Shown here: positions 17,241 through 28,368 of the stretch, piece after piece
How the letters are laid out: every line of letters begins with the position of its first letter
Numbering within the stretch: the first letter of the stretch is position 1
Assembly (NCBI GenBank): GCA_965207565.1
Contig: CBDBMQ010000033.1
Coordinates: 62,001-126,000, forward strand
Length of the DNA: 64,000 nucleotides
Direction of reading: 5' to 3'
Origin: Bin80 sp965207565
GTDB lineage: Bacteria > Bacteroidota > Rhodothermia > Rhodothermales > Bin80
Position numbers and translations under genes: made by a program
Notes under the pieces: model-generated
What the model was told of the DNA's origin: nothing
The model's input: the letters and a program-made list of their open reading frames with translations, nothing else
Databases searched by the model: none

Positions 17241-17714
17241 ATGCACACACTGATTCTTGGTAAACAGCGGATTGAACGAACACTTGCGCGCCTCGCCTGT
17301 GAGGTGGATGAGCGGAATCAGGGCACCGAAGGATTGATTCTGTTCGGAATCGTGCCAAAAGGAATTCTTGTGGCCCAAGCCCTTGCACGACACATCAGTG
17401 AGATCGCGGGGCGCAGTGTGGTTCCTGTTCCGCTAGATTTAGAGAATCCACGTCAAAAACCAGAAGATGTATCCGAGAAGGTGGTGGTCATCGTTGATGA
17501 TGTCCTTTATACGGGCCGAACGGCACACCGCGCGGTTGCAGCCGTATGTGAAATGGGATCGCCAGCCCGAATTCAGTTAATGGTTCTCATAGATCGTGGG
17601 CATCGCGAAATGCCGCTGCAGCCCGATTATGTCGGACGCAAGCTGCAAACCAAATATCGTGAGCGTGTGGATGTGGATGCAGAAAAGGGGCTATCCGTGT
17701 ACCTCACCGAGTAA
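17241..17714 (+). CDS. pyrR: PyrR-type bifunctional pyrimidine regulator / uracil phosphoribosyltransferase
   Basis: 157 residues, a type I phosphoribosyltransferase. The PRPP-binding motif VVVIVDDVLYTGRTAHRA is at about residues 82-99, and the hood region LILFGIVPKGILVAQ and the C-terminal half VLIDRGHREMPLQPDYVGRKL match PyrR closely. PyrR converts uracil and PRPP to UMP and in some bacteria binds pyr mRNA to control attenuation. It is short (usual length about 180) but complete through the family core. No pyr biosynthesis genes are nearby, so a regulatory target is not evident here. Confidence 0.85.
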   Translation: MHTLILGKQRIERTLARLACEVDERNQGTEGLILFGIVPKGILVAQALARHISEIAGRSVVPVPLDLENPRQKPEDVSEKVVVIVDDVLYTGRTAHRAVAAVCEMGSPARIQLMVLIDRGHREMPLQPDYVGRKLQTKYRERVDVDAEKGLSVYLTE

Positions 17715-17942
17715 GTCCAAGTCAACGATAATCTTTGGGACTTGGGCACCGAATCGCATCAAGGGCACGCAGACTCCTTTTAATGCGTCGTCGGCCCTGT
17801 CTGTGCACGGATCAATCAAGTCTTAAGTGGTTGCCGTGTCCATTCAGTGATTGGACTCCTTGCATGGCCGCCTTGAGTTCCGCAACTCCAAAGGTGATCT
17901 CAGTCCGAAGTTTCGGCACAGCAGCACGCCGCCGCCCAGTTT

Positions 17943-18698
17943 TTATCTCTGATCCAGGGAATCAGCAGTCGTAAACAGACGGATGTCCGATCCTTCCGCC
18001 CGGAGTTCTCCCGATTCAGGCGATTGTCGCAGAATCAAGGGGTTGTCAGGGTCTTCCTCTTGACCCAGTAAACGAGGCCAGAAAAATAAAGCGCGAAGCA
18101 GGCTGTCGGCGGTATGATGGCGCTGCCCCACCACATCAGGCACTTCGACAAGCCGGTTTTGGTTCAAGCCGCGGCCATACCAGACGGTAATACTGTCCCC
18201 TCGGGGGATAACAGATCCCGCGACCGGGTCCGTGCGAGTCACCGCACCAGGATCGGGGCTGGGAATCGTGTCAGGCTCTTCGTAGACGACCAGACCCGCG
18301 GCTCTCAACGCTAGCCGGGCGTTTCGGCGGGATTGTGTACTCACATCAGGAACGACCACATCCTGTTCCAACCCGCGATAGATGGACAGGTAGATTCTTC
18401 GCCCAGGCCTTACAGGTGCGCTCGGGCGTGGGGTTTGAACTGCAACCAGGCCCTGCAGACTGTCCGGTCCGATACGGGAAGTGGTGTCGCCAAATACAAG
18501 TCCGACAGAATCAATCTCCAGAAGGGCCTCAGAAATGGGCATGCCTTGGAAATCAGGAACGAAAACCACCTCGCTCTGGCGGGTAATTCGAGGCATGATG
18601 ATTTGATCAACCGTGAGGTACAGCGCAAAAAACACCACCACCAATAGTGCTGCGCCCCATTTGAGATAAGGATTCTTTCGCAGAGGGAGTCGTTTCAC
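17943..18698 (-). CDS. membrane-anchored PASTA-domain protein
   Basis: 251 residues: short basic N-terminus, one transmembrane helix (GAALLVVVFFALYLTVDQIIM), then three PASTA domains. Domain starts are seen at VFVPDFQGMPISEALLEIDSVGL, VVVPDVSTQSRRNARLALRAAGL and VEVPDVVGQRHHTADSLLRALF, each followed by a Gln/Thr-x-P-x-(P/A) loop and an S/T-hydrophobic-x-(V/L)Y strand. There is no kinase domain, so it is a stand-alone PASTA protein of the kind common in Bacteroidota, presumably binding cell-wall precursors in the periplasm. It is divergent to the rRNA operon. Confidence 0.85.
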   Translation of the reverse strand: MKRLPLRKNPYLKWGAALLVVVFFALYLTVDQIIMPRITRQSEVVFVPDFQGMPISEALLEIDSVGLVFGDTTSRIGPDSLQGLVAVQTPRPSAPVRPGRRIYLSIYRGLEQDVVVPDVSTQSRRNARLALRAAGLVVYEEPDTIPSPDPGAVTRTDPVAGSVIPRGDSITVWYGRGLNQNRLVEVPDVVGQRHHTADSLLRALFFWPRLLGQEEDPDNPLILRQSPESGELRAEGSDIRLFTTADSLDQR

Positions 18699-18926
18699 GG
18701 GGATTCAGAAAAAAAATAAAAAAAATTCACAAAAACGGGAAATTTTGGGAACAACAACTTTTTCGACATGGTTAGACATGGTCTTTGCTATGACCAGCAT
18801 AGCGGAATTACTGCTTCGGTAGTCTGTTCTTTTCCTGTTTTCAACTTCCGGTTTTACGCGTCACCGCAGGATCTGGTGCCACGGTTTATCGCCGGGGGGA
18901 AAATAAAAAATAGGGAGCTTTTCAGA

Positions 18927-18958
18927 TTTGCTTAAGTCAAAAAAATTCCGTACGTTGG
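18927..18958 (+). promoter_or_regulatory. rRNA operon promoter, Bacteroidota-type
   Basis: TTTG at 18927-18930, a 20-nt spacer, then TACGTTGG at 18951-18958. This fits the -33 TTTG / -7 TAnnTTTG consensus of Bacteroidota sigma factors with a single mismatch. The stretch upstream (18899-18912) is A-rich, as in an UP element. Predicted start of transcription is near 18964. Confidence 0.65.
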
Positions 18959-18983
18959 TACTCCTGCCCTTTGGGTAGGGCAC

Positions 18984-18995
18984 AGTTCTTTGACA
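18984..18995 (+). promoter_or_regulatory. boxA-like antitermination site, 16S leader
   Basis: AGTTCTTTGACA resembles the bacterial rRNA boxA (E. coli TGCTCTTTAACA). The same sequence recurs before 23S at 20940-20951, as expected for NusB/NusE antitermination sites. Confidence 0.65.
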
Positions 18996-19000
18996 GGTTG

Positions 19001-19017
19001 AGAGTATAGCGAGTCCT
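19001..19017 (+). other. left arm of 16S rRNA processing stem
   Basis: AGAGTATAGCGAGTCCT is the exact reverse complement of 20687-20703 just after 16S. The 17-bp perfect stem would bring both ends of pre-16S together for RNase III cleavage. Confidence 0.8.
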
Positions 19018-19121
19018 TTGTCGATTCAGACAAGGAATCGGTTGTTCCGTTATGGAACAGCCAATCCAAATTTAGTCAGGAAGAGTGTGCTATAAGTGCT
19101 CACATAAGATTCAAAATCTCT

Positions 19122-20652
<1,531 letters not shown>

Positions 20653-20686
20653 AGAGAGCCTTGAGACAACAGTCTTCCGAATCGGC

Positions 20687-20703
20687 AGGACTCGCTATAC
20701 TCT
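20687..20703 (+). other. right arm of 16S rRNA processing stem
   Basis: Perfect complement of 19001-19017, placed 35 nt after the 16S 3' end. Confidence 0.8.
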
Positions 20704-20739
20704 TCCCTGGTTTTGCAAGTGGACAAATCCCGCATTTCA

Positions 20740-20813
<74 letters not shown>

Positions 20814-20845
20814 CCCCGCAGGCCCAATACGGTCCTTAAATGCGA

Positions 20846-20918
20846 GGGGTTATAGCTCAGATGGTAGAGCATCGGTTTTGCATACCGGGGGTCGCCGGTT
20901 CGAATCCGGCTAACTCCA
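20846..20918 (+). tRNA. tRNA-Ala (TGC)
   Basis: 73 nt cloverleaf. Acceptor GGGGTTA pairs with TAACTCC (one G-T); D-arm GCTCAGATGGTAGAGC; anticodon TGC in TTTTGCATA; T-arm GCCGGTTCGAATCCGGC. CCA is not encoded. Second tRNA of the rRNA spacer. Confidence 0.95.
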
Positions 20919-20939
20919 CTAGGGTCGAAGGTTGATCCA

Positions 20940-20952
20940 AGTTCTTTGACAT
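20940..20952 (+). promoter_or_regulatory. boxA-like antitermination site, 23S leader
   Basis: AGTTCTTTGACAT, identical in its core to the site before 16S at 18984-18995. Confidence 0.65.
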
Positions 20953-21063
20953 GATGATATTCGCCAATATGAACAACACGCAGAAATGATGAAAACCTAT
21001 TCTGGTTTTCGTCCGAGCGTAAAACGAGCGCAGAGAACTTCCCCACCGGGAGTTCTCGCGAAC

Positions 21064-21085
21064 CTGACTTGTGTAAAATCTCAAA

Positions 21086-21087
<2 letters not shown>
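21064..21087 (+). other. left arm of 23S rRNA terminal stem
   Basis: CTGACTT, TGTAAAAT and TCAAAGG, separated by single bases, pair with CCTTTGA, ATTTTACA and AAGTCAG at 24034-24057: 22 base pairs with two 1x1 mismatches. This is the processing stem of pre-23S. Confidence 0.75.
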
Positions 21088-24033
<2,946 letters not shown>

Positions 24034-24036
<3 letters not shown>

Positions 24037-24057
24037 TTGAAATTTTACAGAAGTCAG
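24034..24057 (+). other. right arm of 23S rRNA terminal stem
   Basis: Partner of 21064-21087; see that entry for the pairing. Confidence 0.75.
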
Positions 24058-24136
24058 AGCTCGTTTACGCACTGTGCGCTGATCATATGGCGAAGTCGTC
24101 CTGTCAAATTATTGCTGCCTCGAGCAGCGACAGGCT

Positions 24137-24250
24137 TCCTGGTGCTTATAGCGCGGGGGATACACCTCTTCCATTCCGAACAGAGTCGTTAAGTCCCGCA
24201 GCGCCGATGGTACTGCCCTTTGTGGTGGGAGAGTAGGTCGGTGCCAGGAA
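24137..24250 (+). rRNA. rrf: 5S ribosomal RNA
   Basis: About 114 nt. Helix I is TCCTGGTGC paired with GTGCCAGGA. Internal landmarks are CCATTCCGAACAGAG and GCGCCGATGGTACTGC, which match the loop B/C and helix IV-V regions of bacterial 5S. Last gene of the operon. Confidence 0.95.
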
Positions 24251-24258
24251 CCCCATTT

Positions 24259-24307
24259 GCAACAGGGCCATTTCCGATTGGATCTGGCTCCTGTTGCGTT
24301 CTCTTTT
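24259..24307 (+). terminator. rRNA operon terminator
   Basis: GCAACAGG (24259-24266) pairs with CCTGTTGC (24290-24297), with further inner pairing of GGCCA to TGGCT, followed by a pyrimidine-rich GTTCTCTTTT. A Rho-independent terminator right behind 5S. Confidence 0.8.
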
Positions 24308-24323
24308 ATGATTGCCAGATTGC

Positions 24324-24396
24324 TTGGGGGTGCCTCCTGTGGAGGCTGAGATCAAACCCTTTGTACCTGATCCGGGTAATGCCGGCGTAGGAAAAC
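24324..24396 (+). promoter_or_regulatory. TPP riboswitch (THI element)
   Basis: The THI-box core is present: GGGGGTGCC, the conserved CTGAGAT, ACCCTTTGTACCTGATC, GGGTAATGCCGGCGTAGG and the closing GAAAA. The variable P3 is short. It starts 16 nt after the rRNA terminator and ends about 53 nt before the receptor start, so it should switch the receptor off when thiamine pyrophosphate is plentiful. A GGCAGCCGCC stretch at 24413-24422 near the start codon may form the sequestering stem (inference). Confidence 0.93.
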
Positions 24397-24448
24397 GCAT
24401 GGGAAGTGCAGTGGCAGCCGCCAAGCAGGGTAAAAAACACGCTGTAGT

Positions 24449-26935
24449 ATGCTACTTTCCGTGCTGGTCTTTTCCACGTTTCTTCTGAGTCCCTCACTGT
24501 CGGGGGTCGTTCAATCGTCAACCGGTGAGCCCCTTGAAGGAGCAACTGTTCAACTCTTCTTTGAAGATTCCCCGGTTCCCCGACATTCCACGGTAACCGA
24601 TCAGAGCGGAAGCTTTGAGTTGGAGGTTGCTGCGGGAGCGTATACCCTGGAGATTCGCTTTCTCGGTTATACAACGCTGCGTCAAGTTCTTGAGGTGAAT
24701 GTTGCCGTACAAAGGACGTTTGTTCTTGAGGAGGGACTTCTTTATGGTGGTGAGGTCGTCGCGGAGGCCCGACGTGCCCGGGAGCAACTGACCCCGCTCA
24801 CCCACAGCAACATTACCGCCCGGGAGCTCGCCGTGCTACCTTCCATGCAGGATCTGCCCGCCGCACTGGCTCGCTCGGTTTCCATGACACACTACAGCGA
24901 GAATGGAAATGATCTAGGCTATTCCTACCTGAGATTACGAGGATTCGGGCAGCGGCGTGTGGCGGTTTCGATCAATGGAATTCCACAGAATGATCCAGAA
25001 GAACATAACGTGTTCTGGATCAATTTTTTTGATTTGCAGGGCTCGATACAGGACATTCAGGTGCAGCGCGGAGCTGGAGCTGCAGCCTATGGCTCCACCG
25101 GAATCGGCGGTGCAATCAATATTGTCACGGACCCGTATCGCCCTACTACAGATGTTCGGCTGGAAGCAGGATATGGCACTTATGACACGCAACGCTATAC
25201 GTTTCAGGCGAATACCGGTCTCTTGGGTGGGCGCTATGCGGCGTATACACGAGTCAGTCGGCTGACATCGGACGGGTACCGGGACTGGTCCTGGTCCGAA
25301 TTTTGGCGGTACTTTATCGGAATCCGCCGCTATGGTGAGCGGCATACATTCACCCTGCAGTCCTACGGTGGTCCCCAGAAAGATGGCTTGGCTTACGGGG
25401 GAATCCCTAAACAGGCGAATACCCAGACGGTGGATGATGGGTTTGGCGGAACGATCGATCGTCGCTATAACTTCAGTGAGGCAACCCGGGATATTGAGCG
25501 TTTTCATCAACCCCATGTTGAGATTCTTCACACCTTTTCTCCAAGTCCAAACCGAACCTTCGAACAAGCGATCTTCTGGATCAAGGGGATCGGGGAATTT
25601 GATTTTGGGGGGACGTTTCGGAGTGTAGAGTATTTGCGTCTTCCCGCAGAATGGAGGGGATTGAATCAGGCGCAGCGACAGGATCCCCTGTTCATCAGTG
25701 CGCCGGATGCTACGGTACTGTTTCGTGCCGCCTTGGATCAATGGCAAACGGGGTGGATGCCACGCTATCAAATTGTTCGCCCCGGCTCAGAAACCACATT
25801 CGGAGGGGAGCTACGTCTGCATCGGTCACTGCGATGGGGGCGCGTTGAAGATGCCACGGGACTTCCCACAGAAGTCATTGGAGCAGAGCATGATTACCGG
25901 GTCTACAGTGTGCGAGGTGAAAAGACCGTAGGCTCAGTCTATGCAAGCCATTTGATGCGACCACACAGGCGTCTGGCAATCCAGGCGGATATGCAGCTCA
26001 CCTGGCGGCAGTACCGGCTTGTTGAGGAGCAATTTTTTGAAAACTCTTTTCGTGTTCCCTATTTGTTCGTAAATCCGCGTGTAGGGATGACCCTAAACCC
26101 GGAGCAGCCACTCAGTGCTTATGTGAGCATTTCCTACGCTAACCGGGAGCCGCGAATGAAATCTCTCTATGACGGCGAGGAAGCGGGTGCTGGTTTCATG
26201 CCCCAGTTTGAGCGGAATTCGGATGGGAGTTTTGACTACAACAATCCGATCGTGAAGCCCGAGCGCCTGACCGACCTTGAAATCGGAGGACAACTCGAAC
26301 GCCGAGCTTTACGGCTTCGCATGTCCGCTTACTGGATGGAGTTCAGAGATGAAATTGTGCCTAGCGGCGGGCTGGATCAGTTTGGAGTTCCACGTACAGG
26401 AAATGCGGATCGCACCCGGCACATCGGGATTGAATTGGAAGCAGCGGCCCGGATCCTGCCGGGGTTGAATGCATTCGCCAATGCGACCTTTAGCCGGAAT
26501 CGCATCATAAAGTTTGTTGAATACGCGACACAGCCAGATTTTTCGATTGTACCGATTGATCGGGCTGGCAATCCAATTGCGGGCTTCCCCGCACGGAGTG
26601 GAAATCTGGGGGTGACCTATGAGTATGCAGGCCTCACGTTGCGGGCAGATGCGCGTCTGGCGGGAGTACAGTACGTAGATAACGGCGGTGGGCGTACTGC
26701 AGACGGTATTGAGCAGGACAATCTGAAGATAGATCCCTATGCTTTGGTGTCTACGACCGTGCAGTGGGCGTTCAGTGAGCGATCCGCACTCAGTGGATTG
26801 ATGCTTTCACTTGATGTGAACAATGTTCTGGATTCAAAAGTGCTTCTATATGGGAACGCGGGATTTGGAGCTCCACAATTCTTTCCAGCGGCAACCCGTC
26901 ATGTCTTTTTGAGAGTGCAGTACAGGTTGTGGTGA
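24449..26935 (+). CDS. TonB-dependent receptor, thiamine-regulated
   Basis: 828 residues with a short signal peptide (LLSVLVFSTFLLSPSLS). A carboxypeptidase-regulatory-like domain follows (GVVQSSTGEPLEGATVQLFF to LEIRFLGYTTLRQ). The plug domain has LRLRGFGQRRVAVSINGIPQNDPEEH and VQRGAGAAAYGSTGIGGAINIVT, and the 22-strand barrel fills the rest and ends in VQYRLW with terminal aromatic. Because a TPP riboswitch controls it, the ligand is almost certainly thiamine or a derivative, as known for riboswitch-controlled outer-membrane receptors of Bacteroidota. No inner-membrane thiamine permease is next to it. Confidence 0.9.
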   Translation: MLLSVLVFSTFLLSPSLSGVVQSSTGEPLEGATVQLFFEDSPVPRHSTVTDQSGSFELEVAAGAYTLEIRFLGYTTLRQVLEVNVAVQRTFVLEEGLLYGGEVVAEARRAREQLTPLTHSNITARELAVLPSMQDLPAALARSVSMTHYSENGNDLGYSYLRLRGFGQRRVAVSINGIPQNDPEEHNVFWINFFDLQGSIQDIQVQRGAGAAAYGSTGIGGAINIVTDPYRPTTDVRLEAGYGTYDTQRYTFQANTGLLGGRYAAYTRVSRLTSDGYRDWSWSEFWRYFIGIRRYGERHTFTLQSYGGPQKDGLAYGGIPKQANTQTVDDGFGGTIDRRYNFSEATRDIERFHQPHVEILHTFSPSPNRTFEQAIFWIKGIGEFDFGGTFRSVEYLRLPAEWRGLNQAQRQDPLFISAPDATVLFRAALDQWQTGWMPRYQIVRPGSETTFGGELRLHRSLRWGRVEDATGLPTEVIGAEHDYRVYSVRGEKTVGSVYASHLMRPHRRLAIQADMQLTWRQYRLVEEQFFENSFRVPYLFVNPRVGMTLNPEQPLSAYVSISYANREPRMKSLYDGEEAGAGFMPQFERNSDGSFDYNNPIVKPERLTDLEIGGQLERRALRLRMSAYWMEFRDEIVPSGGLDQFGVPRTGNADRTRHIGIELEAAARILPGLNAFANATFSRNRIIKFVEYATQPDFSIVPIDRAGNPIAGFPARSGNLGVTYEYAGLTLRADARLAGVQYVDNGGGRTADGIEQDNLKIDPYALVSTTVQWAFSERSALSGLMLSLDVNNVLDSKVLLYGNAGFGAPQFFPAATRHVFLRVQYRLW

Positions 26936-27124
26936 GAACCGTCTACGGAAGGTTCCCCCGGGAGGATAGCGACCCGGACGGAACGAAGTGGTTCGTGTTC
27001 CAGCCTGGGAGGGGGCAGAATGCCATGCTATTTCGCCTGACGATGTTATGCTTTACGACGTGGCGGGCGATTTGGTCGCAGTGCTCCGACACCTTGTCGT
27101 CCCACGGGATGGTGCGCTGGACGA

Positions 27125-27688
27125 TTAGTGGCCCATGAAGTGGCTGGCCCGGCGCCGGGCCCACCGGAGCGCCATGCTTGCTACAACCGCCATCGTCGCT
27201 GCCAGCACGTTGAACAACATGTCCACCGGGTCCATGACACGGACGGGCAAAAACCACTGGATGCCTTCGTCGATGATGCCGATCACCGATGCGATTGCGA
27301 TTGCAAGCAGACCCGGCACGGGAACACGCTGTCCCTGGCTGTCCCGTTCCAAAAGCGCTTCGTGGACGAAGACGGCCACCACTCCGTACTCGACCAGATG
27401 AGAGCGCTCGGTTGGCACTGCCATTCGAACGATGATCAGGAGGTAGGCGGCGGCGACGCCAAGAGCGATGCCAATCTCCGTGCCGCTCGGCCGAACCTTG
27501 AGACCCTGCGTGATCACGGTTGCGAGCACCAGAATGCAGCCGAGGAGAAAGAGCCAGATTGACAAGAAGTCGCTTCCCAACTCGTCGACCAGGATTCGCG
27601 CCAGTCCCAAGGTAGAGTAGATGGCCACCACGACGACCAGCGTCCAGGCCCAGAGGCGTTTCTCTCTCGCCGATGTGAAAGCAGGCAT
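27125..27688 (-). CDS. VanZ-like membrane protein
   Basis: 187 residues, five or six hydrophobic helices. The VanZ-type signature is RSHLVEYGVVAVFVHEAL and, near the C-terminus, IIDEGIQWFLPVRVMDPVDMLFNVLAATMAV. VanZ itself gives low-level teicoplanin resistance; most family members have no known role. The gene and its surroundings (26940-27870) are clearly richer in G+C than the flanks and sit between the intact receptor gene and a broken copy of its 3' end, so the segment may have been acquired. Confidence 0.8.
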   Translation of the reverse strand: MPAFTSAREKRLWAWTLVVVVAIYSTLGLARILVDELGSDFLSIWLFLLGCILVLATVITQGLKVRPSGTEIGIALGVAAAYLLIIVRMAVPTERSHLVEYGVVAVFVHEALLERDSQGQRVPVPGLLAIAIASVIGIIDEGIQWFLPVRVMDPVDMLFNVLAATMAVVASMALRWARRRASHFMGH

Positions 27689-28085
27689 GACGGGAATCTA
27701 GTTGTGTGCCACCCCAATACGACGTAGGGTCGTGTCGGTTGCCAATGCACTGGAGACGTCCATCGTAATGGAACACCGCGGCGGCGCCCCCGCGCGGCCG
27801 ATAACCGGCGGATCTCAAAGGCTGAATTGAACCAGCGTGCGGGGGCTCGAAATCATCGCGTTCCCGCAATCAACCCGAGTGAATCCTGGGATCGCAATCA
27901 AGGATAAAACGATTAGTTCTGGGTGCGGCGGTGCTCTGATTGTTGCCGCCTAGAGTCCATCGGCACAGGTACAAAAAAGTACATTGCGGTTGGAGTGCAG
28001 GTTTGCTGCACCAACATATCGCATTCTGGGGTGGGCCTGGTTCGACATCATCTCACCGGGATGTCGGTCTCGCAGATAACCGGTC
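27689..28085. other. intergenic region, no gene recognised
   Basis: Between the VanZ-like gene and the receptor 3' duplicate. Frames remain open by virtue of base composition (27689-27870 is G+C-rich) but none resembles a protein family. From about 27900 the composition returns to the local average. Confidence 0.4.
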
Positions 28086-28089
28086 GCAA

Positions 28090-28280
28090 TTCCTTAATGA
28101 GCGGGGCATCCAGTGACCGATTCGTGCTCAGCGGATTGATGCTTACACTGGATGTGAACAATGTCCTGGAGTCAAAAGTGTTTCCATACGGAAACACGGG
28201 ATTTGGAGCTCCGCAGTTCTTTCCAGCGGCAACCCGACATGTCTTTCTGAAAGCGCAGTACAGGATGTGGTGAGGACCGT
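28090..28280 (+). pseudogene. broken duplicate of the thiamine receptor 3' end
   Basis: The last ~55 codons (LSGLMLTLDVNNVLESKVF to GFGAPQFFPAATRHVFLKAQYRMW) match the C-terminus of the receptor ending at 26935. DNA similarity runs past the stop (tggtgaggaccgtct against tggtgagaaccgtct). Nothing of the rest of the receptor precedes it, so it is the tail of a lost paralogue or a partial duplication. Confidence 0.85.
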
Positions 28281-28344
28281 CTTGATACCAGAAGAGGGTC
28301 TTTGATGGGACTTCTTGAGAGCAATTTGTTCGAAAGAGGAATCT

Positions 28345-28368
28345 CCGCTACTATTGTTCCAGTAGCGG
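28345..28368 (-). terminator. hairpin over the end of the MmeI-like gene
   Basis: CCGCTAC (28345-28351) and GTAGCGG (28362-28368) form a 7-bp stem with a 10-nt loop that includes the stop codon. No T-run follows on the minus strand, so it may act as a weak terminator or RNA end only. Confidence 0.35.

Noticed and set aside
26943..27869. A 308-codon minus-strand frame overlapping the VanZ-like gene
   Set aside because: The overlapping 187-residue frame is a clear VanZ-like membrane protein; the long frame is Arg/Gly-rich with no domain and results from high G+C.
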